64,000 nucleotides of DNA from contig OX365956.1 of NCBI GenBank assembly GCA_947247005.1, positions 999,501 through 1,063,500 of the forward strand, in the 5' to 3' direction. Positions 32,261 through 43,429 of the stretch are shown piece after piece (within the stretch, counting starts at the first letter, position 1; each line of letters opens with the position of its first letter). Source of the stretch: Spisula solida (lineage: Eukaryota; Mollusca; Bivalvia; Venerida; Mactridae). The position numbers were made by a program, and so were the translations under genes. The notes beneath the pieces are model-generated. The model saw only the letters and a program-made list of their open reading frames with translations. It did not search any database and was not told the origin of the DNA.

Positions 32261-32686
32261 CTGTGAATTTAATTTTAGGACTGTTTACATGGAAATCGAA
32301 AGTAGAGTGAAATATTTTGGAAAAAGTTGTTTTTGTTTACTTTGAACTCAAGTAAGTGGATTTTCTTGAAGTTTGAGAGGAAAATGGATTGTATTTAGAT
32401 TATTTCGGTAGTTTAATGGGGGAATGGGCGATTAGCAACCGCTAAAATTCCACCATTGTGTCACAAGATGAACAGAATATTTCTAAGCCAATTTAAGAAT
32501 GTGTGTGCATCTGAGGACTATTCAGAATGACTGTGAGCTCTAGTAGTTTGAGTATCTCTGTCTATGCTTGCTTGATTAATTGTTTTGATTAATAGTTAAT
32601 CGACACAAGTAGTGATGAAACAATTAATTTGTCTCACACCGCAGCGAATTATGTGATACGATAAAGCAGTATGTGTACTCGTTTCT

Positions 32687-32772
32687 AATGCCGAGGGTAG
32701 CGACGGCAAACGCATACCTCGATGGTTTTCTAGGTTGAAAATCGGGGAAAGGGTTAGAAGGGAGTAGGGAAC
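32687..32772 (+). repeat. 86-bp direct repeat, copy 1 (copy 2 at 44622-44707)
   Basis: AATGCCGAGGGTAGYGACGG through GGGAAAGGGTTRGAA recurs with few changes 11.9 kb away, i.e. about 2.1 kb apart in the LARD before the Gypsy insertion. It lies in the internal region, not in the LTR. Confidence 0.88.
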
Positions 32773-33613
32773 AACAGTATGCGATAACTGGTAATATCAG
32801 AGGCCTAGCTACAAGGACCTGTACGATAACATGGCTGTTTGTTTCCGCTGTAAGTTTCACGTGATTTATGTCTGTTTGTCAGTATGGAAGGCGGCCTTCC
32901 GTGTCTGTGGCATAGGAATTTGTAGAAATCACTGGGTAAGGGGACTCATTAGACCAGTAGTTCCAGTACTCGTGCCTGCAGTACCATACATGGGCGATTA
33001 ATTTCTGTACGATCTTTATTGAAAATTGTCCGCGTTTAGCGTGATTCCAAGCTTTGTTTACATTTTCATCCGAAAATAGTTCCCGCAGGCGTCGCTAGGT
33101 TACTGTGTCTAGGTTACCGATTTTACTCCATTCATACTCGCTATTTTGTTAAGCGGATGGGTTTATTTCAGTGTGTGTGGGCTATTGGCTTCATTCTTGT
33201 GTTTATTATTATAATCTTTAATGTTGCCGCGAATTAGCGCGCCACAAACCGTGAAACGGGTCATCCATAACACTTGGTTTTGATTTAGTGAAGATGGGAC
33301 AAGGGAGGCAATCCTTCCTCAATTATTTCTGTATACATCTGAGTTACCTCCCATTGCCCATTCTATTATCATTATGAATGTCATTTAAATATATTATTGT
33401 TCTGATTACCCTTTTGTCATGTCTTTTCAATTGGATTTTGAATTAAAATTAGTGTTTTTTATTTATACATGGTCTGTTTATTCAACATGCTTCAAGTGTT
33501 TCTGGTATTTTGGCCAATTTCATTCTAGATCTATTTAGTGTCTCATTTTACAGTAAAACTTATTGGCAACTGTTTGATCTTAAATTTAGTATTTTATTTA
33601 GGTGTTATGACTG

Positions 33614-33851
33614 TGTAGTGAATTGTCACTACATGGACTACAGTAAGACAGTATGTAAGTTTAACTCACCTAAGTGGGAAGTAGAAACTTCGGGTACGTC
33701 TTTCCAGTAGTAGGTATAAATGCACAGAGAGCGAACACAGGCTGACAAGCCTGGCCCAGAGCATACGTCAGACCAGGACGCTTCTGATTGGCTGATACCA
33801 CTTGTTATGGTTGGAACAGCCGGCCCGCTGTTCCGACGTACAAATACTACA
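33614..33851 (-). repeat. 3' LTR of the Gypsy element
   Basis: On the plus strand it runs TGTAGTGAATTG to AATACTACA, so TG and CA ends are present. No difference from 43192-43429 was seen. Confidence 0.95.
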
Positions 33852-33866
33852 TTCCCCCCAACTTTA
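33852..33866 (-). other. Polypurine tract
   Basis: On the minus strand AAGTTGGGGGGAA directly abuts the 3' LTR, the expected primer for plus-strand DNA synthesis. Confidence 0.8.
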
Positions 33867-34252
33867 TAAAATCAACCCCCACCCAGGATAAAGACCCCAT
33901 TTAGAAAACCCCATCTTTTACAAAAAGTAGGTTGCAGAATCCAAAAAGCACCCTACGTGGGCATGATAAATATATACCATAATTTCATAAAAAATCCCAG
34001 CCAAACAGGTAGCCACATGGGCACCTGAACGCAAGATAGGATAATGATCCACGCCCCCCTATCATAGGGACAATGAAATGGAACCCAAGTATAAGAAGAC
34101 TTGTTTTCCAGACCCAGAACCATAGTTGCTATCAAATAGTTAATTTAAAATACAGTAACTGATTAAGTAAAAATTGTCTTAAATTGAAAATGTTCTCGGG
34201 GGCTGTAATGTAAGTTGACCACAGTATAGACTAAAATAAAGCACTTCCCCCG

Positions 34253-36403
34253 TTAGGTAGAAACCAACTCCTGGCTGAAACGGTACAATCTCCTGGTGTT
34301 TTCCACGGTGGATTTAAGGACAGATGGGAGAGAAACTCCCCTCCAGTCCGAAACCATTTTTGCCACTTCCCCTATAAAACAAGGACGATTTACATGAGAA
34401 GACCCTCTTGGGGACAGGTATGGAGCATCCGTTTCTACCAAGAGTCTGTCATCTGGGACTCGTTTGAGACCCGCCACCTGGTCTGGGGAGAAGTACATAA
34501 CCGATGCTGTGAAGCCAAAATAACAGTTAGTGAAATATGAACTCCAACCTTCTACGTCAAAATAGTTGCCGCTAAAGCAATGTAAATGGATAGGTTGGAG
34601 TTTCCCACAGTGGTTTTTAACTATCTCAAATGCTGTGGAAAAGATAGCCAGGCCCTTTACCGTGTTATTTCCCCTTAAATGAAGAACGAGGGTCCTAGAC
34701 GTGGTGCAGTACGCACCAAGAAAGTGGTTCAGAAAAAAGACCTGTTCATCATAAGAAACCCGGTCTTCCGTGAGGTCCAGGCCTACTTCCCCTAGGGACA
34801 CAATGGCGGAGTGTGCCAATATATTTTGAAACCTTAGCTCCCTCTCTCGAGTGAGATCATGAATTTTGCGAGGGTGCACTCCTATTGCCATCCTAACCCT
34901 TGGATCGGTAGGGACCTCTGCTGGAAAAGTTTCCGGGTCGCAATACACAGCCACAATACCGAGCAGATTCACGGGAACTGGGGAGGCCAAAGACTCATTG
35001 AAAATATAGTCAATGCCTGACTTGCCACGCAATTTTCCCCCCAGTCGATCTACGTGCATATGACTGTCTATTGCACTTAGAGTCCTACATGAAAAAGAGG
35101 TTTTAACCTTAGGCCTTACTACTACTTGAGTGGAGGGTAAACTTAGGTCTTTTAACACTTCAGCTACCTTGGTTGACAGGGTAGCGGTTGCAACTGCCTT
35201 AGATGCAACAGACTTAACCCTACCCAGGTCAGACTTAGCCCTTTTCCACTCTGTGGCTTGCTCTTTGGAAACCATGTTGACTAACGCCACAATTGGTCTC
35301 CAATGAAATAAGCATGCCACTGAATTTAAAGGAAAGAAACTAAACCCTCCCTTAGGTAATTCCCAACCACGAGACACACATAAGGCCTTTAAATACTTCT
35401 GAAACTCAGAAGTGACCACAACACCCGCCGGAATTTTACCCCTACTATTTACCATTTCCACCAGGTCGACCAGCCCAACATCTTTTTGACCATTGATGAC
35501 CTTACCCAACTCCTTTAGAGACTTAATTTGCTGGGCGACCTTACCCACATCAATCTTGCACACCTTAAAATCCGTAATAAAAAGTTTAAATGACTTAGGC
35601 AGATGCCTTCCGACCACATGAGGTCTTAGAGCTCTTGACCTATGCATGCACCCCTGAACTGGACATGAACCTGGACCCTTTGTTTTAGGACGCTTGTTCT
35701 CCTTATTTTTACCTCCCTCTTTTTCCCCTTGTGTCCCCATTTTCTTAGTTGTAATTTTGACAACAGGCACCGGAGCAGGAGAAGGAGGTACGATTGGCTC
35801 ACTAGTGTCCATAGCGGAGTCTGCCATAGACTCTGCCATAATGTCTCCTGCAGTAGGACTAGCTAAAAGCTTGTCCTCCTCTTCAGGTGACAGACCTAGA
35901 TCACGACCAACAGCCGCATCCTCCCTCAAGACTTGGAGATTGTTATTATCATCCAATAACCTTACATCCTTACACACCCCCGAGAGCTCTTGGACCTTGA
36001 CCTGTTTCGGGATGGAGACCTTATTCCTACGGGAATTCTTATGAGGGATATTGTCTAATATCCACCGACTACTAAAAAATGTGGGAGCATAGAGCTGGGC
36101 TTGTTCAACCCAACCCCAATTTCCCCCACTTACGGCCAATTGATACATCTCCTTTACAAGACGTTTGAACTCCTCATCAGGAAATCCAACCGTCATGCCC
36201 AGGAGACCTTCCAATAACTGTTTGGGCGGAATTAACTGCCCATTAGTTAAGGCCGTCTCTATTTTAGTGGTGGTTTCAATTATCTTATTCATTGTTAAAT
36301 GTCCTAACTTACCGAAATGGAAATGGTTCTTAACCTGAAAGTATACAATGTTAAGAATATTAATTACAATTCGAGCAAAAGTACTCGTCGATATCGAGAG
36401 CAT
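34253..36403 (-). CDS. Gypsy ORF3: C2H2 finger plus TatD-type nuclease domain
   Basis: 716 codons from the ATG at 36403; a second ATG at 36292 (residue 38) comes after the pol stop and may be the real start. Residues 38-240 have no recognised domain and end in a Lys/Glu-rich basic stretch. A C2H2 finger follows: Cys247, Cys252, His262, His267. Residues about 443-712 form a TatD-family metal-dependent hydrolase: DSHMH (His448, His450), GVHP (about 508-511), SLGEVGLD (Glu539), VLHLRG (His575), HLHCFSG (His608), VETDAPYL (Asp659) and ENTRRLY. These are the usual metal ligands, so DNase activity is plausible. The gene lies where env would be, overlaps the pol end by 44 bp in another frame, and has an acceptor-like TACTTTCAG at 36335. 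Role in the element is unknown: DNA processing, target cleavage or interference with host DNA defence are only guesses. Confidence 0.9.
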   Translation of the reverse strand: MLSISTSTFARIVINILNIVYFQVKNHFHFGKLGHLTMNKIIETTTKIETALTNGQLIPPKQLLEGLLGMTVGFPDEEFKRLVKEMYQLAVSGGNWGWVEQAQLYAPTFFSSRWILDNIPHKNSRRNKVSIPKQVKVQELSGVCKDVRLLDDNNNLQVLREDAAVGRDLGLSPEEEDKLLASPTAGDIMAESMADSAMDTSEPIVPPSPAPVPVVKITTKKMGTQGEKEGGKNKENKRPKTKGPGSCPVQGCMHRSRALRPHVVGRHLPKSFKLFITDFKVCKIDVGKVAQQIKSLKELGKVINGQKDVGLVDLVEMVNSRGKIPAGVVVTSEFQKYLKALCVSRGWELPKGGFSFFPLNSVACLFHWRPIVALVNMVSKEQATEWKRAKSDLGRVKSVASKAVATATLSTKVAEVLKDLSLPSTQVVVRPKVKTSFSCRTLSAIDSHMHVDRLGGKLRGKSGIDYIFNESLASPVPVNLLGIVAVYCDPETFPAEVPTDPRVRMAIGVHPRKIHDLTRERELRFQNILAHSAIVSLGEVGLDLTEDRVSYDEQVFFLNHFLGAYCTTSRTLVLHLRGNNTVKGLAIFSTAFEIVKNHCGKLQPIHLHCFSGNYFDVEGWSSYFTNCYFGFTASVMYFSPDQVAGLKRVPDDRLLVETDAPYLSPRGSSHVNRPCFIGEVAKMVSDWRGVSLPSVLKSTVENTRRLYRFSQELVST
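36330..36345 (-). other. Possible splice acceptor for ORF3 mRNA
   Basis: TATACTTTCAG followed by GTTAAGAACC lies about 45 nt upstream of the ATG at 36292. It suggests a spliced subgenomic mRNA as used for env genes. A donor-like CGGTAAGT occurs 22 nt further on, so the motif could also be chance. Confidence 0.35.
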
Positions 36404-39400
36404 CCACAGGTGTTAAATTAACGCAGGCGCCATGAAACCATTCTGCACATGCATCACATTGGATCATGAATCTCTGCTGGTATGGCTGTCTACAGTGACA
36501 ATACACAACTGAATCAGACCTGGAGTCCACCTTAGGTACTGATTTATTCAATAGTTGTATGTTATCCCTGAATTTTTCCAACCAAGAGGGTAATTCACGA
36601 TCCAAACATTTTTTAATTTTGTCATGGTGGGCAGTAAATATGATAGAACGGAATTTTATCTTGTAAATGGATGCTGACATTTTTGCAACTATTATTCCTG
36701 GACCCTTCCACACTGGTGCAAGTTTTCTACTTTTCCCTTTCGGGACGTGTGAGTTCAGAACATAAACCAAATCCCCAGTGTCATATTGTTTTTGTAGGAT
36801 TTTTAGGTCATAGTCCCGACTCATACGTTTATGGGCTCCCTTAAGTTTTTCCCTGGCGATTCGGTTGGCCTCGATCATGGATCCCTCTAATTCAGCTAGA
36901 TACTCGTCCTGTGTTTTGTTATCACCAAGTACCCCCATATTTAATGGATATAGCAAATCTGCAGGTAAACAGACCTCCCTTCCTAACATCAATTTGTTGG
37001 GCGAGTAGCCAGTGTCTCTGTTGACACAAGACCGTAAAGCCCCACTTATTTGAGGTAGGTATAAATCCCAAGTACCTGGAGATTTTTGTACAAAACACCT
37101 GACGGCATCCATTAAAGTTCTATTAAAACGTTCCACTTGGCCGTTACCGGACGGTCTGTATGGGGTAGTTTTGGCTTGATGAATTTTGGTAATTTCACAC
37201 ATTTTAGAGAACAAGTTACTTTGGAAATTTCTGCCTTGATCACTAAATATTTCAAAAGGAAAACCGAATCTACTAAAAAACTCATTGATCAAGGCCCTAG
37301 CTGTTACTTCCGCTGTCTGAGAAGGCAATGGAATACACTCTACCCACTTTGTGAACTGGTCCACAATCATGAGTACGTGCTCATTTCCCCTCTCAGTGCG
37401 TGTTAGAGGTCCCAAGAAGTCAATGTTCACCCTTTCCATGGGAGAACCGGCTTGAAAACTCTTTAGGGGGCTCCTTGACTTACGATTAGGTCGTTTGCCT
37501 TGGTTGCAAGGAACGCACGATGCAATATACCTTTGGGTATCCGCTCCCAGGCCATGCCAAAAGTACTTTTGTTTGAGTTTGGCCTTTGTACGTTCCATAC
37601 CTTGATGACCCCCGGAGGGTAAGTCATGGTTTAGACACAAAACCTCAAGTTTGAGGGATTCAGGAATAACCAGTAACTTATCCTCATCTTCAGGGTTCTC
37701 GCGCCATAAGACCCCCCCTGACAGAGTGAACATATCCTTATTGATCCAGTAGAACTTGGTACTTGGACTTGATCGGAATAAGGTACCCTCAATGGGCTCC
37801 TTTCCATCCATCAACCAGTCCAGCAATGGTTTTAGTTCTGGATCTTTGTTTTGGGCCTCAATTAACAGATTTTTATCAAAACCCCAATATGTCAAACCAG
37901 GTGTAGCCCCGTTAACAGCCCAGACAGAAACGCTTTCCCCAATTTCGCATTTACCCTCATTGGATACTATCTGAAAGTGGCTGTGGGGAGAGTCCCCAAT
38001 GTCGCCTTTTCCAGCTGATCCATGAGAAACTGCACAAGCTGTGGGTGAATCGTCAACAACGTTTTTGGTGGTCAAGGGTACTGCCTCATCTACGTTGGAA
38101 GCAAACTCAGACCAATTTTTATGCATTCGTTGACAATATGGACACCCACCGCAAGGTAAATTCTCAACCCCCCAACCTAATTTGTAATGTCTACACCCCT
38201 CAGAATTAGGTAATCTAGATAGTGCATCGGCATTAGAGTGCTTGGAACCTGGTCTATGACACACTTCCATGTCATATTGGCTCAGTTCTTCCAACCATCT
38301 TGCAATCTGACCTTGAGGGTTCTTGAAATTCAACAACCAGGTTAGACTACTGTGGTCAGTGCGAACTTTAAACCTATGTCCTAGCAAATAATGACGAAAC
38401 TGTCTAGTGAACTTTATGACCGCCAGCAATTCCAGTCTGGTAGTACAGTACTTTCTTTGCTCGGGAGACAAAGCACAACTAGCATATGCAATAACTCTTT
38501 CTTCCCCATTTTGTATTTGAATAAGCTCAGCTCCCACTGCAACCCCTGAAGCATCGGTATCCAATATGAACACATCTTGCCCATTGGGTATAGTGAGAAC
38601 TGGTGCCGATGTTAAAGCCAAAATTAAATTGTTAAATGCTGTTTCTTGTTCAGCCCCCCATGAAAATGCATTTTTTCCAGTTAACCTATAGAGGGGCGCA
38701 GCAATCTGGGCAAAATTTTTGATGAAACCCCGATGATAATTAGCTAATCCCAGAAAGCGTTCAACATCTTTTGAATTTTGAAGTACGGGCCAATTTTTTA
38801 TCACTTTAATGGACTCGTCTGCCATACATAGACCCTCGCCTGAGACAGTGCGGCCTAAAAAGTCAATCGTGGTCTTAAAGAACTCGCATTTCTTAGGCTT
38901 TAATTTAAGTTTGTATTGCCTTAGTCTCAAAAATACCTTTCTCAGATTTTGTAAGTGGTCCTGGAATGTTTTCCCCAGGACCATGATGTCGTCAAGAAAG
39001 GCTAAAACTATGTTCCATGCGAGACCCCTTAAAACCAGTCCGATAACCCTTGAATATGTTGCAGGCGCATTGCATAAACCAAATGCCAACTTAACAAATT
39101 CAAATAGACCATACTTAGTGACAAATGCAGTTTTTGGTCTATCCTCTTCCGCAATTGGTATTTGCCAATATGCAGAATTGGCGTCCAATTTAGAGAACCA
39201 ACAGTTGCCGTACAAAGCATCTAGACACTCCTCTATGATGGGCAATGGATAGACGTCCTTAATTGTGACATTATTTAAGGCCCTATAATCTAAACACCAT
39301 CTTAGTGACCCATTTCTTTTACGCACCAATACAGGGGGTGAGGCCCATTCAGAAATGGAGGGTTGAATTACCCCTGATTTAAGCATTTGATGTAGGTGCG

Positions 39401-40526
39401 CCTCCTCCTCAGCAGCAAAGCCAAGTGGAGTGCGACGCATTTTTTGTTTAATAGGCCTCGCGTCCCCGGTATCGATATGGTGATGGATATCTTTAAACCC
39501 CCCAAGATCGAAATCCGTTTTGGCAAAGACATCCTGAAACTCATTTATTAACTGTGCAAACTCAAGTGCCTGATTTTTATCCAATTCGGATATAGAATTT
39601 TTAACCATGCTTTCTAAATGTTCCGGCACTAGGGAAGTTTTGCCCGAAGTGTTTGCTTGAACAGAACATGCCCGAAAACCAGACTCCAGCTCTGCTGGTA
39701 TTGGTTCTACCGTGCATGCCATATGAGCCTCAGCAATCTTTTGCCCTTTCCTTAAAGTGACGTAGGTATCTGCCACATTCAATACACATACTCTGGTATT
39801 AGTACCCGACGTGTGTACTGTACGTGGCATAAGAAACCTACTATTGTCAACAGGTTCTATCACAAATTGAGATAAATCCTGTTCTAACCCACATTGTACA
39901 TGAGCCATGGAATTAGGGGGAATTACAATTCGTTTAGTAACTTTGACCGTGGAAACAGTAGGGGCGTTGTGGAATAAGCCCACAGCCATGGTAATGATCT
40001 CTGGACCTATTGTGAGATTGGACTTTTGTAAATCCAGTTGAACCCCATAGGTCTTTAAGAAATCCAACCCTAGCAACATTTCATCCTCTATGGGAGCCAC
40101 ATACACACACATGTTGTAAGTTTTTCCCCCAAGCTGAAGACGAATTGGACCCACAATAAACCCATACATATCTAATTGTTTCCCGGCCGTATGTAAAGTC
40201 ACCCCTTTAATGAACCTTGGTTTTGGTTCCATTCTCCTATACAGTGAGTCAGAGATTATGGACACTTCGGCTGCTGTGTCAACAACCGCCTGAGTACGCA
40301 AGGTATTGACACCAACAGGCACCCGGTACATAGACCCAGAACGCATTTGACAGACAGTTACTGTCTCAGGCGCTGCGTCTACGTCCCAAGCGTCAATGAT
40401 ATCACTACTCGCGCTGTCCACTAACTCAGAAGGCTGAGGCCCTGTACACCAAGAATTTTGGGTCGAACTTAGGCCTCCGTGTCCGACCCCATGTAGTTTT
40501 CCGAATCCTCTAGGGGACGGTCCAAC
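36360..40526 (-). CDS. pol: Gypsy Pol: protease, RT, RNase H, integrase, PHD finger
   Basis: The frame is open from just after a stop at 40527-40529 to TAA at 36360. It overlaps the gag end by about 58 bp in the -1 frame and lacks an early ATG, so expression by -1 frameshifting is likely. Residues are counted from the GTG at 40421. Retropepsin motif VDTAAEVS (Asp48); RT with KLDANSAYW (Asp413) and FLDD (Asp477-Asp478, Phe instead of the usual Tyr); RNase H with DTDAS (about 621-625), Glu664 and TDH (Asp689); integrase zinc motif His932, His939, Cys969, Cys972; integrase core Asp1001, Asp1061, Glu1097 with D,D-35-E spacing. The C-terminus is a C4HC3 PHD finger (Cys1308, 1310, 1322, 1325, His1330, Cys1333, 1349, 1352) with Trp1328 at the position used by H3K4me3 readers. 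A second Cys-rich knot lies at 743-767 between RNase H and integrase. All catalytic residues are present. Confidence 0.95.
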   Translation of the reverse strand, partial: VGPSPRGFGKLHGVGHGGLSSTQNSWCTGPQPSELVDSASSDIIDAWDVDAAPETVTVCQMRSGSMYRVPVGVNTLRTQAVVDTAAEVSIISDSLYRRMEPKPRFIKGVTLHTAGKQLDMYGFIVGPIRLQLGGKTYNMCVYVAPIEDEMLLGLDFLKTYGVQLDLQKSNLTIGPEIITMAVGLFHNAPTVSTVKVTKRIVIPPNSMAHVQCGLEQDLSQFVIEPVDNSRFLMPRTVHTSGTNTRVCVLNVADTYVTLRKGQKIAEAHMACTVEPIPAELESGFRACSVQANTSGKTSLVPEHLESMVKNSISELDKNQALEFAQLINEFQDVFAKTDFDLGGFKDIHHHIDTGDARPIKQKMRRTPLGFAAEEEAHLHQMLKSGVIQPSISEWASPPVLVRKRNGSLRWCLDYRALNNVTIKDVYPLPIIEECLDALYGNCWFSKLDANSAYWQIPIAEEDRPKTAFVTKYGLFEFVKLAFGLCNAPATYSRVIGLVLRGLAWNIVLAFLDDIMVLGKTFQDHLQNLRKVFLRLRQYKLKLKPKKCEFFKTTIDFLGRTVSGEGLCMADESIKVIKNWPVLQNSKDVERFLGLANYHRGFIKNFAQIAAPLYRLTGKNAFSWGAEQETAFNNLILALTSAPVLTIPNGQDVFILDTDASGVAVGAELIQIQNGEERVIAYASCALSPEQRKYCTTRLELLAVIKFTRQFRHYLLGHRFKVRTDHSSLTWLLNFKNPQGQIARWLEELSQYDMEVCHRPGSKHSNADALSRLPNSEGCRHYKLGWGVENLPCGGCPYCQRMHKNWSEFASNVDEAVPLTTKNVVDDSPTACAVSHGSAGKGDIGDSPHSHFQIVSNEGKCEIGESVSVWAVNGATPGLTYWGFDKNLLIEAQNKDPELKPLLDWLMDGKEPIEGTLFRSSPSTKFYWINKDMFTLSGGVLWRENPEDEDKLLVIPESLKLEVLCLNHDLPSGGHQGMERTKAKLKQKYFWHGLGADTQRYIASCVPCNQGKRPNRKSRSPLKSFQAGSPMERVNIDFLGPLTRTERGNEHVLMIVDQFTKWVECIPLPSQTAEVTARALINEFFSRFGFPFEIFSDQGRNFQSNLFSKMCEITKIHQAKTTPYRPSGNGQVERFNRTLMDAVRCFVQKSPGTWDLYLPQISGALRSCVNRDTGYSPNKLMLGREVCLPADLLYPLNMGVLGDNKTQDEYLAELEGSMIEANRIAREKLKGAHKRMSRDYDLKILQKQYDTGDLVYVLNSHVPKGKSRKLAPVWKGPGIIVAKMSASIYKIKFRSIIFTAHHDKIKKCLDRELPSWLEKFRDNIQLLNKSVPKVDSRSDSVVYCHCRQPYQQRFMIQCDACAEWFHGACVNLTPVDALDIDEYFCSNCN

Positions 40527-42376
40527 TCATTTTGGTCGCCGGACACATATGAAACTGACCTAGAAGTGTTAGGTCGTTTATTGGGGCATTCGGCTGCGAA
40601 GTGGCCCTCTTGTTTGCATGCATAACATATCTTTGTGTTATATGTTCTGCTACGCATGGGAGAGGGCGACTTTTCAAACCTTACCTTCTTAGGGTCAGAG
40701 GTCAATTTGTCCACTGCCCCCTTGATATCACTCAACATCCCCAGAACCTGGCCCATTTGCCTTTCTAGGTTAGTAACCCGGTCAGACAGGGACGCGGAAG
40801 GGGACCCTGAGCTTTCTCTAGGGTTGATGGGTCTAGCGCCACGACTTGGAGAGTTTGTAATGGCCATGACAGAGGGCGAGACTACCACTCGCTCACTAGA
40901 GCTAGCAGCCGTCTCCTCCATAGTCACAGCCCTTACTGATTTAGGCTTACCAAAAATGACATGATGATTGAGATTATGCCACCTTATGGCCTCCACGGCT
41001 GCATCGACAGAAGACGGGCGGCTTGGGCCAGTTATGACCATGTGCCCCGCTCTCTTGTCATTGCAACCCTGACAGAACCTAGTGACAGACAATTGTTCTA
41101 TCCTGCCATCAGGGAGTTCTGGAAACGCCCTGAATGCCAGGTCAGAAATCCTGTCTGCCCAATCATCTAAGTCTTCGTCGTCTTTTTGACAGGCAGTAGT
41201 GAATTCTGCCATTAAATTCTCCGGAATGTCTTTCTTTCCAAAGCGCTTAGTTAAATTGGCCTCTAATTGGTTATATGATATATCTGGATGTCTGTCCAGC
41301 AGATTAGCATAGTAATCAGCTGGCTTTCCATCCAGACACCACAACATAACAGATTTTCGAGATTCTCCCTCCCAGCCACTGTTTATACAGAAACTTAAGA
41401 ATTTCCTAAGCCATGTTTTCCATTCGGTGGTCCCATTATATATTAAGGGCTTGGGAATTTGGCACATTTTCTGGGTATTAGCCCTTCTTTCAGCCGTTCT
41501 GTTCCCCATGTCCCTAGAACGGTGACCACCCTCCCTCATCATGTCCGCCAACATCTGAGTGGTTTGGAGAGTGCCTTTTAGAATGCCAACCAAATTTTGT
41601 TCGGCTTCTGCAGGCTCCCTCCAACCACTACCTTGATGGTGATCATAGTAATAATCAGTATCTCTTTCGCGAGAGGGAGATCTATAATTATCTTGTCTGT
41701 TGTTGGTGTAAAGCTTAGTGGATTGAGAAACAGGGGTCTTAGTCTTATATTCTGAACGCTTAGCCCATTCTTTGGGGCGAGTGCTCTGGATATTTTGACG
41801 GATGTCATTTTTAGGTAGCTCCAATTTACGTTTTTGGAACTCTGTTATAACATCTATACACCCCCTCATCTCATCCGCCACATTTGGGTTAAGGGGCTGG
41901 GAATCTAACCCTGTCCCCTCAGATACCTCAATATCTTCAGGTTCATTAAAACCTTCTGATTTGACTGGCATGTCGCCTTTATGTGCATTGGCTCTATGAA
42001 TAGTTATTAATCCCTGTGAGGAATTCTCTGGCATTGAATTAAGCATGGTTAGTTCCGAATCTTGTTCAACAGTCTGTGTAGTGAGAACAGGTCCGGCCAC
42101 ATACGTGTCCGTATCTGACTCCCCACCAGAACACATTCCAAGATTCTCCAACACCTCCTTACTGTAAGGATAATGGGGCATATTAAAACTAATGCAATTC
42201 AAGAACTCCTCCGTTATTGTTATACCGCTTATATCATTTATATTTTGAATGGTAAATGGTCTATTTCCGCGGAGTTTCACAATTTGATTAGCCCTTGCAG
42301 GCCCAATGTTCTCCAATTTTTGCAAATTTTCGAAACTATCATAATTAATGTGAACTAGGATTGGTTTTTGAGCCAT
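40469..42376 (-). CDS. gag: Gypsy Gag with N-terminal helix-hairpin-helix and CCHC knuckle
   Basis: 635 codons from the ATG at 42376 (MAQKPIL); upstream codons in frame lack an ATG. About residues 15-60 match a ComEA-like helix-hairpin-helix: [20 protein letters not shown] and a following DISGI. The middle, around [19 protein letters not shown] to WHNLNHH, is the retrotransposon Gag capsid type. A coiled-coil-like stretch ([19 protein letters not shown]) precedes a single zinc knuckle [14 protein letters not shown] (Cys-Cys-His-Cys). The frame ends 58 bp into the pol frame. Gag should form the virus-like particle and bind genomic RNA. The HhH domain is not part of a standard Gag. Confidence 0.93.
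   Translation of the reverse strand: MAQKPILVHINYDSFENLQKLENIGPARANQIVKLRGNRPFTIQNINDISGITITEEFLNCISFNMPHYPYSKEVLENLGMCSGGESDTDTYVAGPVLTTQTVEQDSELTMLNSMPENSSQGLITIHRANAHKGDMPVKSEGFNEPEDIEVSEGTGLDSQPLNPNVADEMRGCIDVITEFQKRKLELPKNDIRQNIQSTRPKEWAKRSEYKTKTPVSQSTKLYTNNRQDNYRSPSRERDTDYYYDHHQGSGWREPAEAEQNLVGILKGTLQTTQMLADMMREGGHRSRDMGNRTAERRANTQKMCQIPKPLIYNGTTEWKTWLRKFLSFCINSGWEGESRKSVMLWCLDGKPADYYANLLDRHPDISYNQLEANLTKRFGKKDIPENLMAEFTTACQKDDEDLDDWADRISDLAFRAFPELPDGRIEQLSVTRFCQGCNDKRAGHMVITGPSRPSSVDAAVEAIRWHNLNHHVIFGKPKSVRAVTMEETAASSSERVVVSPSVMAITNSPSRGARPINPRESSGSPSASLSDRVTNLERQMGQVLGMLSDIKGAVDKLTSDPKKVRFEKSPSPMRSRTYNTKICYACKQEGHFAAECPNKRPNTSRSVSYVSGDQNELDRPLEDSENYMGSDTEA
40496..40502 (-). other. Candidate gag-pol -1 frameshift site
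   Basis: GGAAAAC in the gag frame (G GAA AAC) lies within the overlap between the gag stop and the upstream pol-frame stop. It is not a canonical X XXY YYZ heptamer because the P-site would mismatch. The overlap itself is solid; the precise site is a guess. Confidence 0.3.
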
Positions 42377-43191
42377 TTTTAAATAAGGTCTAATAAAGTT
42401 GATGTACAATGAATTACCAGGTCAATAACACAAGGGTATACAATTTAGGGTCAACAACAATAATAAACAATGAGCCAATTGGTAAGGACAAATGAACCAG
42501 AGTCACGTACAAAAAATTTATAAAATACCCCAAACAAATTGTTTTTGTGTTGAAAATCAGTCAACCATAAAATAAATCAAAATAACCCCAAAAAGTATTA
42601 CAAGGGCACAAAACTATGGTTCAGTCCTTCAAATTACATAAAGTGCAAGATAAGATGTTCAATATCTGTTCTTATTGGGAGTTTACGTTCAGTTTTAGTG
42701 AAATTAACTTGCCAACACGGCTCGTAGGTGAATAACCGGAAACAGGAAGTCGCGGTGCAAATCCAGATGAGAATCTCGAAAATGGCAATTCACAGCGCGG
42801 AAAAATATTTTTATTCAAAATATATCCGTGTTCCCGACAAAATATCACCCTACGATACGTAAAACAGCAAGCTAATAACCTATAGCGCCTTACGTCGCCA
42901 AGAAAAAATATCACGTGATGCAAACAATGGCCGCTCACACCACGGGAAAAATAAAAATCCCTGCGACGATTTAAGGCACAAAATAGCGTCCTTGTCCCAC
43001 TGTTTTGTGGACAACAACACTTAGAAATTGTTGGAAACAATGTTTACGTGGTGCAAGCTCAATAGCGGCCTGCACTGCACTACACGCAAATATTCCAACG
43101 ATTGAACGTAAGTCAATCCCCCAAACACGCACAGATATCAACAAACGCGTAAGCTATTTCACGCGAAGGAACAAATGCTCGCAGCGCCAAA
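42377..43191 (-). other. 5' leader of the Gypsy element with PBS
   Basis: Directly after the 5' LTR and a TT spacer lies TGGCGCTGCGAGC (43189-43177), a primer-binding site beginning with TGG. The remaining 0.8 kb is untranslated leader. A 122-codon frame inside it has no recognisable domain and is probably chance. Confidence 0.7.
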
Positions 43192-43429
43192 TGTAGTGAA
43201 TTGTCACTACATGGACTACAGTAAGACAGTATGTAAGTTTAACTCACCTAAGTGGGAAGTAGAAACTTCGGGTACGTCTTTCCAGTAGTAGGTATAAATG
43301 CACAGAGAGCGAACACAGGCTGACAAGCCTGGCCCAGAGCATACGTCAGACCAGGACGCTTCTGATTGGCTGATACCACTTGTTATGGTTGGAACAGCCG
43401 GCCCGCTGTTCCGACGTACAAATACTACA
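43192..43429 (-). repeat. 5' LTR of the Gypsy element
   Basis: Same length (238 bp) and sequence as 33614-33851. It should carry the promoter of the element, reading to the left. Confidence 0.95.

Larger units (their letters stand above)
33614..43429 (-). mobile_element. Full-length Ty3/Gypsy retrotransposon with TatD ORF and PHD finger
   Basis: 238-bp LTRs at 33614-33851 and 43192-43429 look identical base for base, and ACTG flanks both ends (33610-33613, 43430-43433). On the minus strand the order is LTR, PBS, leader, gag, pol (protease, RT, RNase H, integrase, PHD), a third frame with a TatD domain, PPT, LTR. All three long frames are open. Identical LTRs and intact frames point to a very recent insertion. 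It sits antisense in the internal region of the LARD-like element. Confidence 0.95.

Noticed and set aside
36313..36320. Donor-like CGGTAAGT as a real splice site
   Set aside because: It would make a 22-nt exon with the acceptor just before it; more likely chance without transcript data.
34253..36403. ORF3 as an envelope protein
   Set aside because: There is no signal peptide, membrane segment or furin-like site; the C-terminal half matches TatD hydrolases instead.
42672..43040. 122-codon frame in the Gypsy leader as an extra gene
   Set aside because: No recognisable domain, located in the untranslated leader next to the PBS; probably chance.
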